Source: DASRIA01 sp963768885 (lineage in GTDB: Bacteria > Actinomycetota > Thermoleophilia > Solirubrobacterales > JBBDJG01). Taken from it: a DNA stretch of 64,000 nt. A model generated the notes under the pieces. It made no database searches and was not told the DNA's origin. It was given only the letters and a program-made list of their open reading frames with translations. How positions within the stretch are numbered: the stretch's first letter is position 1; every line of letters begins with the position of its first letter. Positions 44,490 to 52,552 of this stretch are shown here, piece after piece. The stretch spans positions 186,001 to 250,000 of the forward strand of contig CAVYJN010000014.1 of NCBI GenBank assembly GCA_963768885.1, read 5' to 3'. A program made the position numbers and the translations under genes.

Positions 44490-45455
44490 ATGACCGTCGC
44501 GTTTGCGCATCAGGAAGGCGTCCTGCTTGAACGATTCGTCCCCGGGCCAGTGGTCGAGGACGTCGAGCCCCGCGGCGAGGACCTCCCGCACCCAACCCGG
44601 CGGATGGTAGACCGCGCATGCGTTCGTCCCGTGGTCCCGCTCGTCGCGCGCGACCACGACCAGTTCCCCGGCGCCGAAGCGCGCGCGATCGTCGTCGCCG
44701 AGGTCCCCGAGGGTGTTCTCACCGTGGAACGTGAGCAGCAGATGGCCGCCCGGCGCGGTCACGCGAACGAGCTCCTCGAGCCAGGGCCGCTGCATCCGCT
44801 CGGGGAGATGGGTGAACACCGAGTACGAGTAGACGAGCGCGAACTTGTCGTCGGGAAGGTCGAGCGCGGGCTCGAGCCCGTTCACGGAGAAATCCGCGAA
44901 CGGCAGGTTCTCCCGGCACCACTCGACGAGGTAGGGGTTGTAGTCGGTGCCGTGCAACTGGACCCCGGCGAGGTCCTTCCACCAGCGCATCACCCGGCCG
45001 CATCCGCAGCCGAAGTCGAGCATCGCGCGCGCGCCCTCGGGCGTCAGGTCGTTTCGCGCGAGCAGGTCGAGGATCCGGTTCGCGACCTGCGCGCCGCCCT
45101 CCATGAAGCGCTGGTAGAAGCGGTGCGGCGTGGCGATGCCGGCGACCAGCCGGATCATCTCGGGCGGCGGATACGGGAGCCCGTCCAGGGCGATGCCGCC
45201 GTTGGGCTCCACCATCGACGAGAGCGCGAAGACCGAGCACACGCCCGGCTCGTGCGCGACGAGGCGAACGCCCTCCGGCCGCAGGCCGTCGTGCGGCGCC
45301 GTGATGACCGCATAGCCGGCGCCGGCCTCACGCAGCCGTACGAGCGTCAGCGCGGCGTCGTCGAGGTCGCCGTCGCCGAGGATCTCGACGGGTGCGTCCC
45401 ACGGCACCGAGAGTCGCAGCACGTCCGCGACGTCCGTGCGGCTCGGAGCGCTCAA
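44487..45455 (-). CDS. Class I SAM-dependent methyltransferase (322 aa)
   Basis: Methyltransferase domain in residues 130-280: motif I MLDFGCGCGRVMRWW, acidic GTDYNPYLVEW, then FALVYSYSVFTHLPERM and GGHLLLTFHGENTL. The N-terminal 100 residues resemble a separate small domain seen with sulfotransferase or glycan-linked methyltransferases (ILGDGDLDDAALTLVRLREA). Substrate unknown. The TTG at 45455 overlaps the previous stop as TTGA, as pabC does; it is the last gene of the thiamine operon transcript. Confidence 0.82.
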   Translation of the reverse strand: MSAPSRTDVADVLRLSVPWDAPVEILGDGDLDDAALTLVRLREAGAGYAVITAPHDGLRPEGVRLVAHEPGVCSVFALSSMVEPNGGIALDGLPYPPPEMIRLVAGIATPHRFYQRFMEGGAQVANRILDLLARNDLTPEGARAMLDFGCGCGRVMRWWKDLAGVQLHGTDYNPYLVEWCRENLPFADFSVNGLEPALDLPDDKFALVYSYSVFTHLPERMQRPWLEELVRVTAPGGHLLLTFHGENTLGDLGDDDRARFGAGELVVVARDERDHGTNACAVYHPPGWVREVLAAGLDVLDHWPGDESFKQDAFLMRKRDGH

Positions 45456-45964
45456 GCGGGGGGCCGGCGCTCGGGCATCTGGATGCGCGCCAACGCCTTC
45501 ACGAGGAACCAGAACATCGTCCCGGCCAGCGCGATGATGCTCAGCGCGAGCACGACCCCGAGGGCCGTCTCGGCTTTCATCAGCAGCAGGGACCAGATCA
45601 CGATCAGCAAGGCGAGCAGGGTCTGGAAGCCGAGCACCGCCCAGTAGCGCGACAGCCACAGGCCGGCGGCCATCGCCCCCATCAGCGCGGCGTAGACGAG
45701 CGATCCGGCGTTGCGCGCCTCGGCGTCCTGGACCTCGACGCCGAGCGCGAACAGGACGATCGTCGAGGCCGCCATCCCCGTCGCGATCACCGCCGCGATC
45801 GTGACGACGAGCGGCCGCTCGCCCTGCTCGAGCGGCACGAGTCGCTCGCGGGCGATGTCGTCCTTGCTGCGCCTCGGAGCTGCCTCCGCGGCCGGCGGCG
45901 ACGGCGCCTGCACGCGCTCGCGGCGACGCTTGCGCTTGCGCTTTGCGCTCTGGCGACCGGCCAT
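45452..45964 (-). CDS. Four-helix membrane protein with basic N-terminus (170 aa)
   Basis: N-terminal 55 residues are very basic and cytosolic (QSAKRKRKRRRERVQ). Four hydrophobic segments follow: VVTIAAVIATGMAASTIVLF, GSLVYAALMGAMAAGLWL, WAVLGFQTLLALLIVIWSLL and ALGVVLALSIIALAGTMFWF. No family recognised. It starts seven bases after the thiE stop, so it rides with the thiamine operon, but nothing in the sequence ties it to thiamine. Confidence 0.7.
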   Translation of the reverse strand: MAGRQSAKRKRKRRRERVQAPSPPAAEAAPRRSKDDIARERLVPLEQGERPLVVTIAAVIATGMAASTIVLFALGVEVQDAEARNAGSLVYAALMGAMAAGLWLSRYWAVLGFQTLLALLIVIWSLLLMKAETALGVVLALSIIALAGTMFWFLVKALARIQMPERRPPA

Positions 45965-45971
45965 CGGAGGG

Positions 45972-46658
45972 CTAGATGCGTGCCCCGGCCGGCACGACCG
46001 CCTCGATGCGCTCGCGGATCGCGCGCGCCGCCGCGCCGGGATCGTCGGCGTCACGGATCGCGCGCACGACGGCGACGCGCTCGGCGCCGGCCGCCAGGAC
46101 CTCGTCCACGGTGTCGAGGTCGATCCCGCCGATCGCGAAGAACGGGAATGCCGCATGCGCGGCGGCGTGGCGCACGAGCCGCAACCCGACCTCGGCGTAC
46201 TCGGGCTTGGTCGGAGTGGCGTGCACCGGCCCGACGGAGATGTAATCGACGTCGTGCGCTCGCTCGATCTGCTCGACCGAGTGCGTGGAGAGGCCGATCA
46301 GGGCGTCGTGGCCGACCATCCGCCGCACCTCGGCCGGATCGGCGTCGTCCTGCCCGACATGGACCCCGTCCGCCCCGCAGGCGATCGCCAGCTCCGGGCG
46401 GTCGTTGACGATGAACAGCGCGTCGTATGCATCGCACATGCGCCGGAAGGCGCGTCCCGCCCGCACGATGTCGCGCTCGTCGCCGTGCTTCTCGCGCAGT
46501 TGCACGACGTCCACGCCGGCCTGCAGCGCCGGCCGCAGCAGGTCCTCGGGCTCGCGCCCGCCCGGGTAGGCCTCGCATACGAGGTACAGCCGCGCGCGAC
46601 GCAGCCACTCGCGGCGGCGCTCCGCGACGCCCTCGCCCTTTCCGGAATCGACCGTCAC
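45972..46658 (-). CDS. thiE: Thiamine-phosphate synthase
   Basis: Joins HMP-diphosphate and thiazole phosphate to thiamine monophosphate. TIM-barrel enzyme of 228 residues with VDVVQLREK, the diphosphate-binding NDRPELAIACGADGVHVGQ, GLSTHS and YISVGPVHATPTK, then FFAIGGID. GTG start at 46658 overlaps the thiG stop as GTGA; the first 20 residues are a basic extension. HMP supply (thiC, thiD) is not in the window. Confidence 0.95.
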   Translation of the reverse strand: MTVDSGKGEGVAERRREWLRRARLYLVCEAYPGGREPEDLLRPALQAGVDVVQLREKHGDERDIVRAGRAFRRMCDAYDALFIVNDRPELAIACGADGVHVGQDDADPAEVRRMVGHDALIGLSTHSVEQIERAHDVDYISVGPVHATPTKPEYAEVGLRLVRHAAAHAAFPFFAIGGIDLDTVDEVLAAGAERVAVVRAIRDADDPGAAARAIRERIEAVVPAGARI

Positions 46659-47452
46659 CGGTCTAACGATACGTCGCCGAACTCCGGCCTGCCGTCCATC
46701 GCCGTGGAGGCAGTCGCGTGCAGCTTGCGCGGCATGCGCCCCGCCTCGTGCGCGAGCCGGCCCGCCTCGACGCCCCGGCGCATCGCGCTCGCCATCTTGA
46801 CCGGGTCCTTCGCGCGCGCGATCGCGCTCGCCATCAGGACGCCGTCGCATCCGAGCTCCATCGCGACCGCGGCATCGGAGGCCGTGCCGACGCCGGCATC
46901 GCAGATCACCGGGACCTCGGCCTGCTCGACGATGATCGCCAGGTTGTACGGGTTGCGGATGCCCATCCCGCTCCCGATCGGCGCTCCCAGCGGCATCACG
47001 GCCGCGCACCCGGCGGCCTCCAGCCGGCGCGCCAGGATCGGGTCGTCGTTCGTGTAGGGGAGCACCACGAAGCCCTCGTCCACGAGGGTCCCGGCGGCAT
47101 CGAGCAGCTCCGTCGGGTCCGGGAACAGGGTGCGGTCGTCGCCGATCACCTCGAGCTTGACCCAATCGGTCCCGTAGGCCTCGCGCGCCATCCGCGCGGT
47201 CAGCACCGCATCGTGCGCCGTGTAGCAGCCCGCCGTGTTGGGCAGCAGGAACAGCCCGGCGCGGTCGAGCATCTCGACCATCGAGCCGGCCGCGCCCGCC
47301 TCGACGCGCCGCAGCGCGACGGTCGCGATCTCGGCGCCGGAGGCCGCGATCGCGCGCTCCATCACATCGAGGCTGCGAAACCCGCCGGTCCCGATGATCA
47401 GCCGCGACTCCCAGCGGCGGCCCGCGATCTCCAACCCACCGTGCTCGCTCAT
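46655..47452 (-). CDS. thiG: Thiazole synthase
   Basis: Builds the thiazole phosphate ring from deoxyxylulose phosphate, dehydroglycine and ThiS-thiocarboxylate. 265 residues with LIIGTGGFRSLDVMERAI, the Schiff-base Lys in DWVKLEVIGDD, PLGAPIGSGMGI and DAGVGTASDAAVAMELG. Start ATG 47452, seven bases after the thiS stop. Because thiO precedes it, dehydroglycine probably comes from glycine oxidation. Confidence 0.96.
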   Translation of the reverse strand: MSEHGGLEIAGRRWESRLIIGTGGFRSLDVMERAIAASGAEIATVALRRVEAGAAGSMVEMLDRAGLFLLPNTAGCYTAHDAVLTARMAREAYGTDWVKLEVIGDDRTLFPDPTELLDAAGTLVDEGFVVLPYTNDDPILARRLEAAGCAAVMPLGAPIGSGMGIRNPYNLAIIVEQAEVPVICDAGVGTASDAAVAMELGCDGVLMASAIARAKDPVKMASAMRRGVEAGRLAHEAGRMPRKLHATASTAMDGRPEFGDVSLDR

Positions 47453-47459
47453 GCCGGGA

Positions 47460-47669
47460 TCATCCTCCCTGAATCGCGCCGAGCACCTCGACACGCTGCC
47501 CCTCGGCGAGGGCGGTCGCGTCCCACATGCTGCGCGGCACGACCTCGGCGTCCACGGCGACGGCGATCCCGCGGCCGTCCGCCGGACTTCCGGCGGCCTC
47601 ACGGACCAGCGCCGCGACGGTCGTGTGCGCGGGCACCTCGCGCGGCGCGCCGTTCACGAACACCCTCAT
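47460..47669 (-). CDS. thiS: Sulfur carrier protein ThiS
   Basis: Ubiquitin-fold sulfur carrier of 69 residues: MRVFVNGAPREVPAHTTVAA, AVAVDAEVVPRSMW, and the essential C-terminal Gly-Gly (LGAIQGG) that becomes the thiocarboxylate. The ATG at 47669 is confirmed by the family's start. A thiF-type adenylyltransferase is not nearby. Confidence 0.93.
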   Translation of the reverse strand: MRVFVNGAPREVPAHTTVAALVREAAGSPADGRGIAVAVDAEVVPRSMWDATALAEGQRVEVLGAIQGG

Positions 47670-48843
47670 CGCGCCGCCTTGGGCGGGCCTCCGCGGCCGC
47701 GTGCGCGAAGCGCGCGGGGGAAAACGGCTCGAGCTCGGGCGGCAGCGGGTCGCCGCACAGCGCACCGGCGACCGCGGCGGCGGTGAGCGGCGCCAGCAGG
47801 ATCCCGTTGCGCCAGTGCCCGGTCGCCCAGATCAGCCCGGGCACCGCGCCGGCGCCCACGACCGGCCCGTTGTCCGGCGTGCCGGGGCGCAGGCCGGCGG
47901 CGCACTCGACCAGCTCCAGCTCGGCGACGCCGGGCAGCACCTCGTACGCGCGGCGCAGGAGCTCCAGCACCCCGCCCGCGGTGACCGCGCGGTCCCAGCC
48001 GCGCTCCTCCACGGTGGCGCCCACGACGAGGCGGCCGTCCTCGCGCGGCACGGCGTAGACCTCCGGCGAGCGGATCACCCGCTGCGCGGGAGGCACGACC
48101 GGGGCGCGGGCGAGCAGTCGCAGGATCTGGCCCTTCACGGGGCGAACCGGAACGCGCGCCTCGCCGGGCAGATCGAGCGCGCCGGAGTCTGCGCCGGCGG
48201 CGACGACCACCGCCCGCGCCTGGAGGCGCTCGCCGTCCGCCAGCTCGACGGACGCGCCGTCTCCGAAAGCGACGCGCGCCACGCGGGCGCCCGTGCGCAG
48301 CTCGCCGCCGCGGGCGGCCAGCGCCCGGGCCAGGGAGCGCGCGAGCGCGCGCGGCGAGACCTGATGGTCGTTCGGAGCAAGCACCCCGCCGGCGATCCGG
48401 GGCGCAAGGCCCGGCTCGAGACGGCGGCACTCACGCGCCGGCAGCCAGCGCGCCTCGAGCCCGAGCGAGCGCTGATGGTCGTGCAGCCGCTGCAACTGCT
48501 CGGCCTCGTCGCGGTCCACCGCGACGCTCAGCGTCCCCGTCTCGCGATAGCCGCAGCCGGACCCGCTCACCCGGTCGAGTGCGGCCGCGAACCGCGGCCA
48601 CATCGCCGCACCGGCGAGGTTCAGCGAGGTGAGCGCCTCTTCGCCGAAGTCGGCCTCCGTGACGGGCGCGAGCATCCCCGCCGCGACCCCGGTGGCGCCG
48701 CACGCGGGCTCCCCGGCGTCGAGCACCAACGTGCGCAGTCCCCGCTCGGCGCAGCGCCACCCGGTCGCGAGACCGATCGCCCCTGCTCCGATCACGATCA
48801 CCTCGTAGGCGCCCGTCCCGTTGTGCCCCTTCAAATGCCTCAC
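47666..48843 (-). CDS. thiO: Glycine oxidase
   Basis: FAD-dependent amino-acid oxidase that makes the imine used by ThiG. Signals: VIVIGAGAIGLATGWRCAER, ACGATGVAAGMLAPVTE, VVVAAGADSGALDLP, ATGHWRNGILLAPLTA. About 390 residues. The start GTG 48843 is chosen because the ATG at 48861 lies inside the riboswitch. Without a shift the frame runs 70 bases into thiS (stop at 47599); one indel near 47690 would end it at the TGA 47668-47666, overlapping the thiS ATG as ATGA. The second reading is favoured by the operon pattern. Confidence 0.9.
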
Positions 48844-48844
48844 C

Positions 48845-48930
48845 TTTCCCTGCGCCGGCATTACCCGGATCAGGTTCGACGGTCGGCGGCGATCAACCGC
48901 CCTCTCAGCCCGTGCCGGGCTCCCGTGCCC
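48845..48930 (-). promoter_or_regulatory. TPP riboswitch (THI element)
   Basis: Minus-strand leader with the conserved TPP-aptamer cores: GGGCTGAGAGGGC in the pyrimidine sensor and GAACCTGATCCGGGTAATGC in the pyrophosphate sensor, closing with GCGCAGGGA. A GC-rich P3-like arm (GGCGG..CCGCC) lies between. The aptamer ends two to four bases before the thiO GTG, so control is probably by occlusion of translation start. It should repress thiOSGE when thiamine diphosphate is plentiful. Confidence 0.96.
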
Positions 48931-49018
48931 TCATTGTAGGAGAACCCCGAGGGCGGTCTTACGGAGTCTTTACCGCACGCTAACCGGCCCTTGGAGAAGC
49001 GTCCGCCAACCTGGGCCC

Positions 49019-49318
49019 ATGAGCCATGAAGCGCGGTTTCGTGTCGCTGCCGTCGTCACGACTCTCTTCCTCGCCGGACTGGTCGCGGCAGGGCTCGCAA
49101 GCCGCGACACCCATCGTGACGCGGCGACCGCCACGCCGCGGACCGAGCGCACCACGACGCACAGCAGCCGCCCGATCCGCACACAGCCGGCCGAGGTCGT
49201 CTACCGGCCGGTGAGCGCGCCGGCACCGCGCTGGGAGGACGAGGGCGAGCACGGCCGGGGCCGTGGGCGCGGGCGTGGAGGAGACGAGTTCGAGCTCGAG
49301 GAGCACGAGGATGACTAG
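49019..49318 (+). CDS. Small membrane-anchored protein with acidic tail (99 aa)
   Basis: One N-terminal hydrophobic segment (FRVAAVVTTLFLAGLVAAGL), then a Thr/Arg/Pro-rich stretch and a tail of alternating Gly-Arg followed by acidic residues (RGRGGDEFELEEHEDD). No cysteines. Unknown function. The stop is embedded in the start of the next gene (ATGACTAG), so translation is coupled to the downstream pair. Confidence 0.6.
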   Translation: MSHEARFRVAAVVTTLFLAGLVAAGLASRDTHRDAATATPRTERTTTHSSRPIRTQPAEVVYRPVSAPAPRWEDEGEHGRGRGRGRGGDEFELEEHEDD

Positions 49319-49628
49319 CGCCGCAGGGCGGACCCTGAAGGTGACCGCCGCGTCGCTCGCCGCGTCGCTCGCGATCTCGGCCGGCCTCGCGGTCCAGCTC
49401 GCGCGCGGCCATGACCCCGTGCTCGGGCCGAAGCTCGCCGCGGCCCGCACACAGGCTGCGCAGCAGGCAGCCGAGCGACGTGCGCAACGCCGCGCCGAGC
49501 GCCTGGCTCGACAGCACGCCGTCGCTCCGGTGGCGCCCGCTCCGCAACCCGTCGCTCCGGATCCCCAACCGGTTGCCCCGGTCCCGCAACCGGCCCCGCC
49601 GCCGCCGGTCGTGACGAGGACCTCGTGA
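49311..49628 (+). CDS. Small membrane-anchored protein with Pro-repeat tail (105 aa)
   Basis: Signal anchor (LKVTAASLAASLAISAGLAV), a charged helix rich in Ala/Gln/Arg (residues 40-70), and a degenerate repeat of PQPVAP units (APQPVAPDPQPVAPVPQPAP). It looks like a spacer across the envelope. Overlaps neighbours on both sides by eight and four bases. Function unknown; the context suggests a partner of the heme-type membrane protein. Confidence 0.6.
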   Translation: MTSAAGRTLKVTAASLAASLAISAGLAVQLARGHDPVLGPKLAAARTQAAQQAAERRAQRRAERLARQHAVAPVAPAPQPVAPDPQPVAPVPQPAPPPPVVTRTS

Positions 49629-50221
49629 GCTCCTACTCCGACCCTTCCCAGCACGTCTACTGGCTTGCAAGCCGCGGCCTCGGCGTCGGCGCGCTCGTCC
49701 TGATCTCGCTGTCGGTCGGGGTGGGCCTGGCGCTCTCCGTTCGGATCTCCCGGGCGCCGGGCATCGCCGCGACCATGAAGCGCCAGCACGAGGCGCTTGC
49801 GCTCGCAGGGCTCGTGATGATCGCGGCACACGGCCTGACCCTGCTCGGCGATCCCTACCTGCGGCCGGGCCTCACGGGCATCGCGCTCCCGTTCGCGATG
49901 GCCTCGCAGCCCGTGTGGACCGGAGTCGGGATCATCGGCGGCTGGCTTGCCGCGATCATCGGCCTGAGCTTCTACGTGCGCCGCTGGATCGGCAACCAGA
50001 CGTGGCGCCGGCTCCACCGCTGGACGTTCGCCGTGTACGTGATGTCGATCGCGCACACCCTCGGATCCGGCAGCGACGCGAGTTCGACCTGGCTGCTCTA
50101 CATCTTGCTCGTGACGGCGGCGCCGCTGCTCTTGCTGACGCTCTACAGGGTTCGGCCGGCAAAGCGTCGCGCGAAACCCGCGCGCGGCCGGCGGGCGCTC
50201 AGCCCAGAAGTCTCTCCATGA
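49625..50221 (+). CDS. Ferric-reductase-like transmembrane protein (MsrQ/FRD fold)
   Basis: Membrane cytochrome-like protein of 198 residues with five or six helices. Two pairs of spaced histidines fit b-type heme ligation: RQHEALALAGLVMIAAHGL and RRLHRWTFAVYVMSIAHTL. This is the ferric-reductase-like TM domain found in MsrQ and related electron-transfer proteins; no flavin or NAD(P) domain is attached, so electrons must come from a partner. GTG start at 49625 overlaps the previous stop (GTGA). Converges on argF with a 23-base overlap. Confidence 0.8.
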   Translation: MSSYSDPSQHVYWLASRGLGVGALVLISLSVGVGLALSVRISRAPGIAATMKRQHEALALAGLVMIAAHGLTLLGDPYLRPGLTGIALPFAMASQPVWTGVGIIGGWLAAIIGLSFYVRRWIGNQTWRRLHRWTFAVYVMSIAHTLGSGSDASSTWLLYILLVTAAPLLLLTLYRVRPAKRRAKPARGRRALSPEVSP

Positions 50222-51098
50222 GCGCCTTCTGTGCGTGCAGGCGGTTCTCGGCCTGATCCCAGACAGCGGAGCGCTCCCCGTAGAGCAGGTCCTCGGTGAT
50301 CTCCTCGCCGGGATGCGCGGGAAGACAGTGCAGCACGATCGCATCATCGCGCGCGTGGGACAGCAGCTCGGCGTCGAGCCGGTAGGGCGCGAGCAGCTCG
50401 CGGCGGCGCCCCGCGTCCTGCTCGTCGCCCATGCTCACCCAGACGTCGGCGTAGAGGGCATGCGCGCCCGTCGCGGCGGCCACGGGATCGTCGACCACGG
50501 TCGCGAGCGGGCCCGCCTGCGCCACGATCTGCGGGTCCGGCCGCAGGTCGGGGGGAGTGGCCGCGACGACCTCGACGCCGGCGAGCGCTCCCAGCAGCAT
50601 CAGCGACTGGCACACGTTGTTGCCGTCACCGACGAACGCGACGCGCAGGCCCTCGAGCGCGCCGAAGCGCTCCTGAAGCGTGAGCAGGTCGGCGAGCGCC
50701 TGGCACGGGTGATGCATCGGCGTGAGAGCGTTCACGATCGGGATCTCCGCGTAGCGCGCGAGCTCGTCGACCACCTCCTGGGCGCCGACCCTGACCACGA
50801 TCGCGTCGACGTAGCGCGAGAGCACGAGCGCCGTGTCGCGCACCGACTCGCCGCGCGCGAGCTGCAGCTCCTCGCTGCGCATCAGCATCGCGTGCCCGCC
50901 GAGCTGCTCGATGCCGACCTGGAACGAGATGCGCGTCCGCGTCGACGGCTTCTCGAAGAGGAGCGCGACGCTGCGCCCGCGAAGGGTCAGGAAGCCGTTC
51001 CGGCCCTCGGCCTTGATCTCGAGCGCGCGGCGCAGCAGGTCGTGCAACTCACCGGCCTTAAGCTCGGTGCCGGTTATGAAGTGCTGCGGGCTGCTCAC
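50199..51098 (-). CDS. argF: Ornithine carbamoyltransferase
   Basis: Makes citrulline from ornithine and carbamoyl phosphate in arginine synthesis. 299 residues with the carbamoyl-phosphate motif STRTR, HHPCQALADL, FVGDGNNVCQSL and the ornithine/Cys motif HCLPAHPGEEIT. No other arg genes are close, so it is transcribed alone. The GTG at 51098 agrees with the -10 box. Confidence 0.95.
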   Translation of the reverse strand: MSSPQHFITGTELKAGELHDLLRRALEIKAEGRNGFLTLRGRSVALLFEKPSTRTRISFQVGIEQLGGHAMLMRSEELQLARGESVRDTALVLSRYVDAIVVRVGAQEVVDELARYAEIPIVNALTPMHHPCQALADLLTLQERFGALEGLRVAFVGDGNNVCQSLMLLGALAGVEVVAATPPDLRPDPQIVAQAGPLATVVDDPVAAATGAHALYADVWVSMGDEQDAGRRRELLAPYRLDAELLSHARDDAIVLHCLPAHPGEEITEDLLYGERSAVWDQAENRLHAQKALMERLLG

Positions 51099-51104
51099 GG
51101 GCGG

Positions 51105-51110
51105 ATTCTA
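51105..51110 (-). promoter_or_regulatory. -10 box TAGAAT of argF
   Basis: Near-consensus hexamer ending six bases before the argF GTG, inside a 14-base gap to the divergent gene. No ARG-box-like palindrome fits in this space, so any regulator would bind within coding sequence. Confidence 0.6.
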
Positions 51111-51112
51111 GG

Positions 51113-51958
51113 GTGCGCGAGCTCCACGTCCTGACATGGAACCTGTACCACGGTCGCGACGCGCCGCCGAACCGCGCGCTGCGCACCTTGCGCTCGCTGA
51201 TCCTGCGCCGAGCGGAGCACGACGAAACGCACGTGCAGCTGAACCGTCCCCTGCGTGACGAGTTCGCCATGCTGCTCGCGCATGCGCGCTGGGACGTGTG
51301 CCTGCTCCAGGAGGCTCCCCCGTCCTGGGACGCGACGCTTGCGCGCGCCTGCGCCGCGGCCTCGTTCGTGTCGCTCACGTCGCGCAACTGGCTCCCGCCG
51401 GTCCGCGGCCGCCTGGCGCGGTGGAACCCGGACCTGATGGGCTCGTGGGAGGGCGGCTCCAACATCACGCTCGTGCGGCCGCCCTGGCGGATCGCCGGGA
51501 CGACCCGCTCCCTGCTGCTCAATCCGTTCCCGGGCCGCGCGCTGCGCGAGCGGCGGAGGATGTCGTTCGTGCGGCTTCGCCTCGAGAGCAGGGACGTCTG
51601 CGTGGCCAACCTCCACCTGACGGCCGGCGCACCCGCCCACGCGGAGGGGGAGGCGCGGCGCGCGGCGGCAACGGCAGTGGCATGGGCGGGCCAGGCTGCC
51701 CTGATCGTCGGCGGCGACTTCAACCTGCGACCGCGCGAGACGCGGATATTCGAGCGACTGGAGCACGACCACGGGCTGGCCTCCGCCACGGGTCCGGGCG
51801 CGCTCGACCACCTGCTGGCGCGCGGGCTCGACGTCGTGGAGCCGCCCCACGCCTGGGCTCCGGAGCGCCGCGAGCTCGACATGCCGGTCGGGCTCGAGAG
51901 CCGTCGCCTGCGCCTTTCCGATCACGCGCCGGTCGAGGCTTCCTTTGGGGTGCGATAG
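51113..51958 (+). CDS. Endonuclease/exonuclease/phosphatase-family protein
   Basis: EEP-fold metal-dependent phosphodiesterase or phosphatase of 281 residues. Core motifs: VLTWNLYHGRD (metal Asn), CLLQEAPPSWD (metal Glu), VANLHLTAGAP (His), IVGGDFNLRPRE (Asp-Asn), LDHLLARG and the terminal SDHAPVEASF (Asp-His). All catalytic residues are present. No signal peptide, so cytosolic; nucleic acid or inositol-phosphate substrates are both possible. GTG start 51113. Confidence 0.88.
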   Translation: MRELHVLTWNLYHGRDAPPNRALRTLRSLILRRAEHDETHVQLNRPLRDEFAMLLAHARWDVCLLQEAPPSWDATLARACAAASFVSLTSRNWLPPVRGRLARWNPDLMGSWEGGSNITLVRPPWRIAGTTRSLLLNPFPGRALRERRRMSFVRLRLESRDVCVANLHLTAGAPAHAEGEARRAAATAVAWAGQAALIVGGDFNLRPRETRIFERLEHDHGLASATGPGALDHLLARGLDVVEPPHAWAPERRELDMPVGLESRRLRLSDHAPVEASFGVR

Positions 51959-51970
51959 CGTTAGGCGGCG

Positions 51971-52489
51971 ATGGCGCGATCTGGCAGGTCAGCGCGCGGC
52001 AAACCTGCTGCCGCCGTGGTGCGCGAGCGGCCCGCGCCCACTACCGAGGGTGCCGGGGGAGACACGTCCCCGGGCAAGGTCGCGACCGCGCGTGACCGCC
52101 TCGTGCGCAGCGTTCTCTCGCCCGTCAACGCCGTCCTGCTGACGCGCCGTCACATCGAGGAGGTCCTCGACGATGCCGTGTCCCGGGGCCGGATGACGCG
52201 GGCCGACGCCCAGGAGATGATCCAGACCCTGCTCACCCGGGGAGCGCGCGCGACCGACGACCTGCTCTCCGACGTGGAACGGATCCTCGGCCGCAGCGGC
52301 GACGCGCTCGACACCCCGACCGAGGGCGCCGCACATCCGATACCCGGCTACGACGACCTCTCCGCCGCGCAGGTGATCGGACGACTCGACGGCCTCACGC
52401 CGGCTCAGCTGCGCAAGCTGCGCGACTACGAGGCCAGGCACGGCAACCGCAAGACCGTGCTCGACAAGATCGACAAGAAGCTCCGGTAG
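51971..52489 (+). CDS. Helical protein of unknown function (172 aa)
   Basis: N-terminal 40 residues are disordered (Ala/Gly/Pro/Arg). Residues 45-105 form helices resembling a phasin-like or small coiled-coil module (LTRRHIEEVLDDAVSRGRMT, DAQEMIQTLLTRG). Residues 125-172 form a second helical unit (DLSAAQVIGRLDGLTPAQLR, YEARHGNRKTVLDKIDKKL) like the SAP/Rho-N type of small nucleic-acid-binding domains. Function not assigned. ATG at 51971, TAGCGT nine bases upstream. Confidence 0.65.
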   Translation: MARSGRSARGKPAAAVVRERPAPTTEGAGGDTSPGKVATARDRLVRSVLSPVNAVLLTRRHIEEVLDDAVSRGRMTRADAQEMIQTLLTRGARATDDLLSDVERILGRSGDALDTPTEGAAHPIPGYDDLSAAQVIGRLDGLTPAQLRKLRDYEARHGNRKTVLDKIDKKLR

Positions 52490-52552
52490 CCGCGACCTCG
52501 TCCCAAGCCAAGCCCGATTCTTCTGCTTGCAGAAGATCGGAACTCGATATTT

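Noticed and set aside
46656..46671. Leaderless promoter TATCGT seven bases before thiE
   Set aside because: It lies inside the end of thiG, and the GTGA overlap explains expression; the match is probably chance.
48843..48861. ATG at 48861 as the thiO start
   Set aside because: This ATG is part of the conserved GGGTAATGCC core of the TPP aptamer, so it cannot be a sensible translation start.
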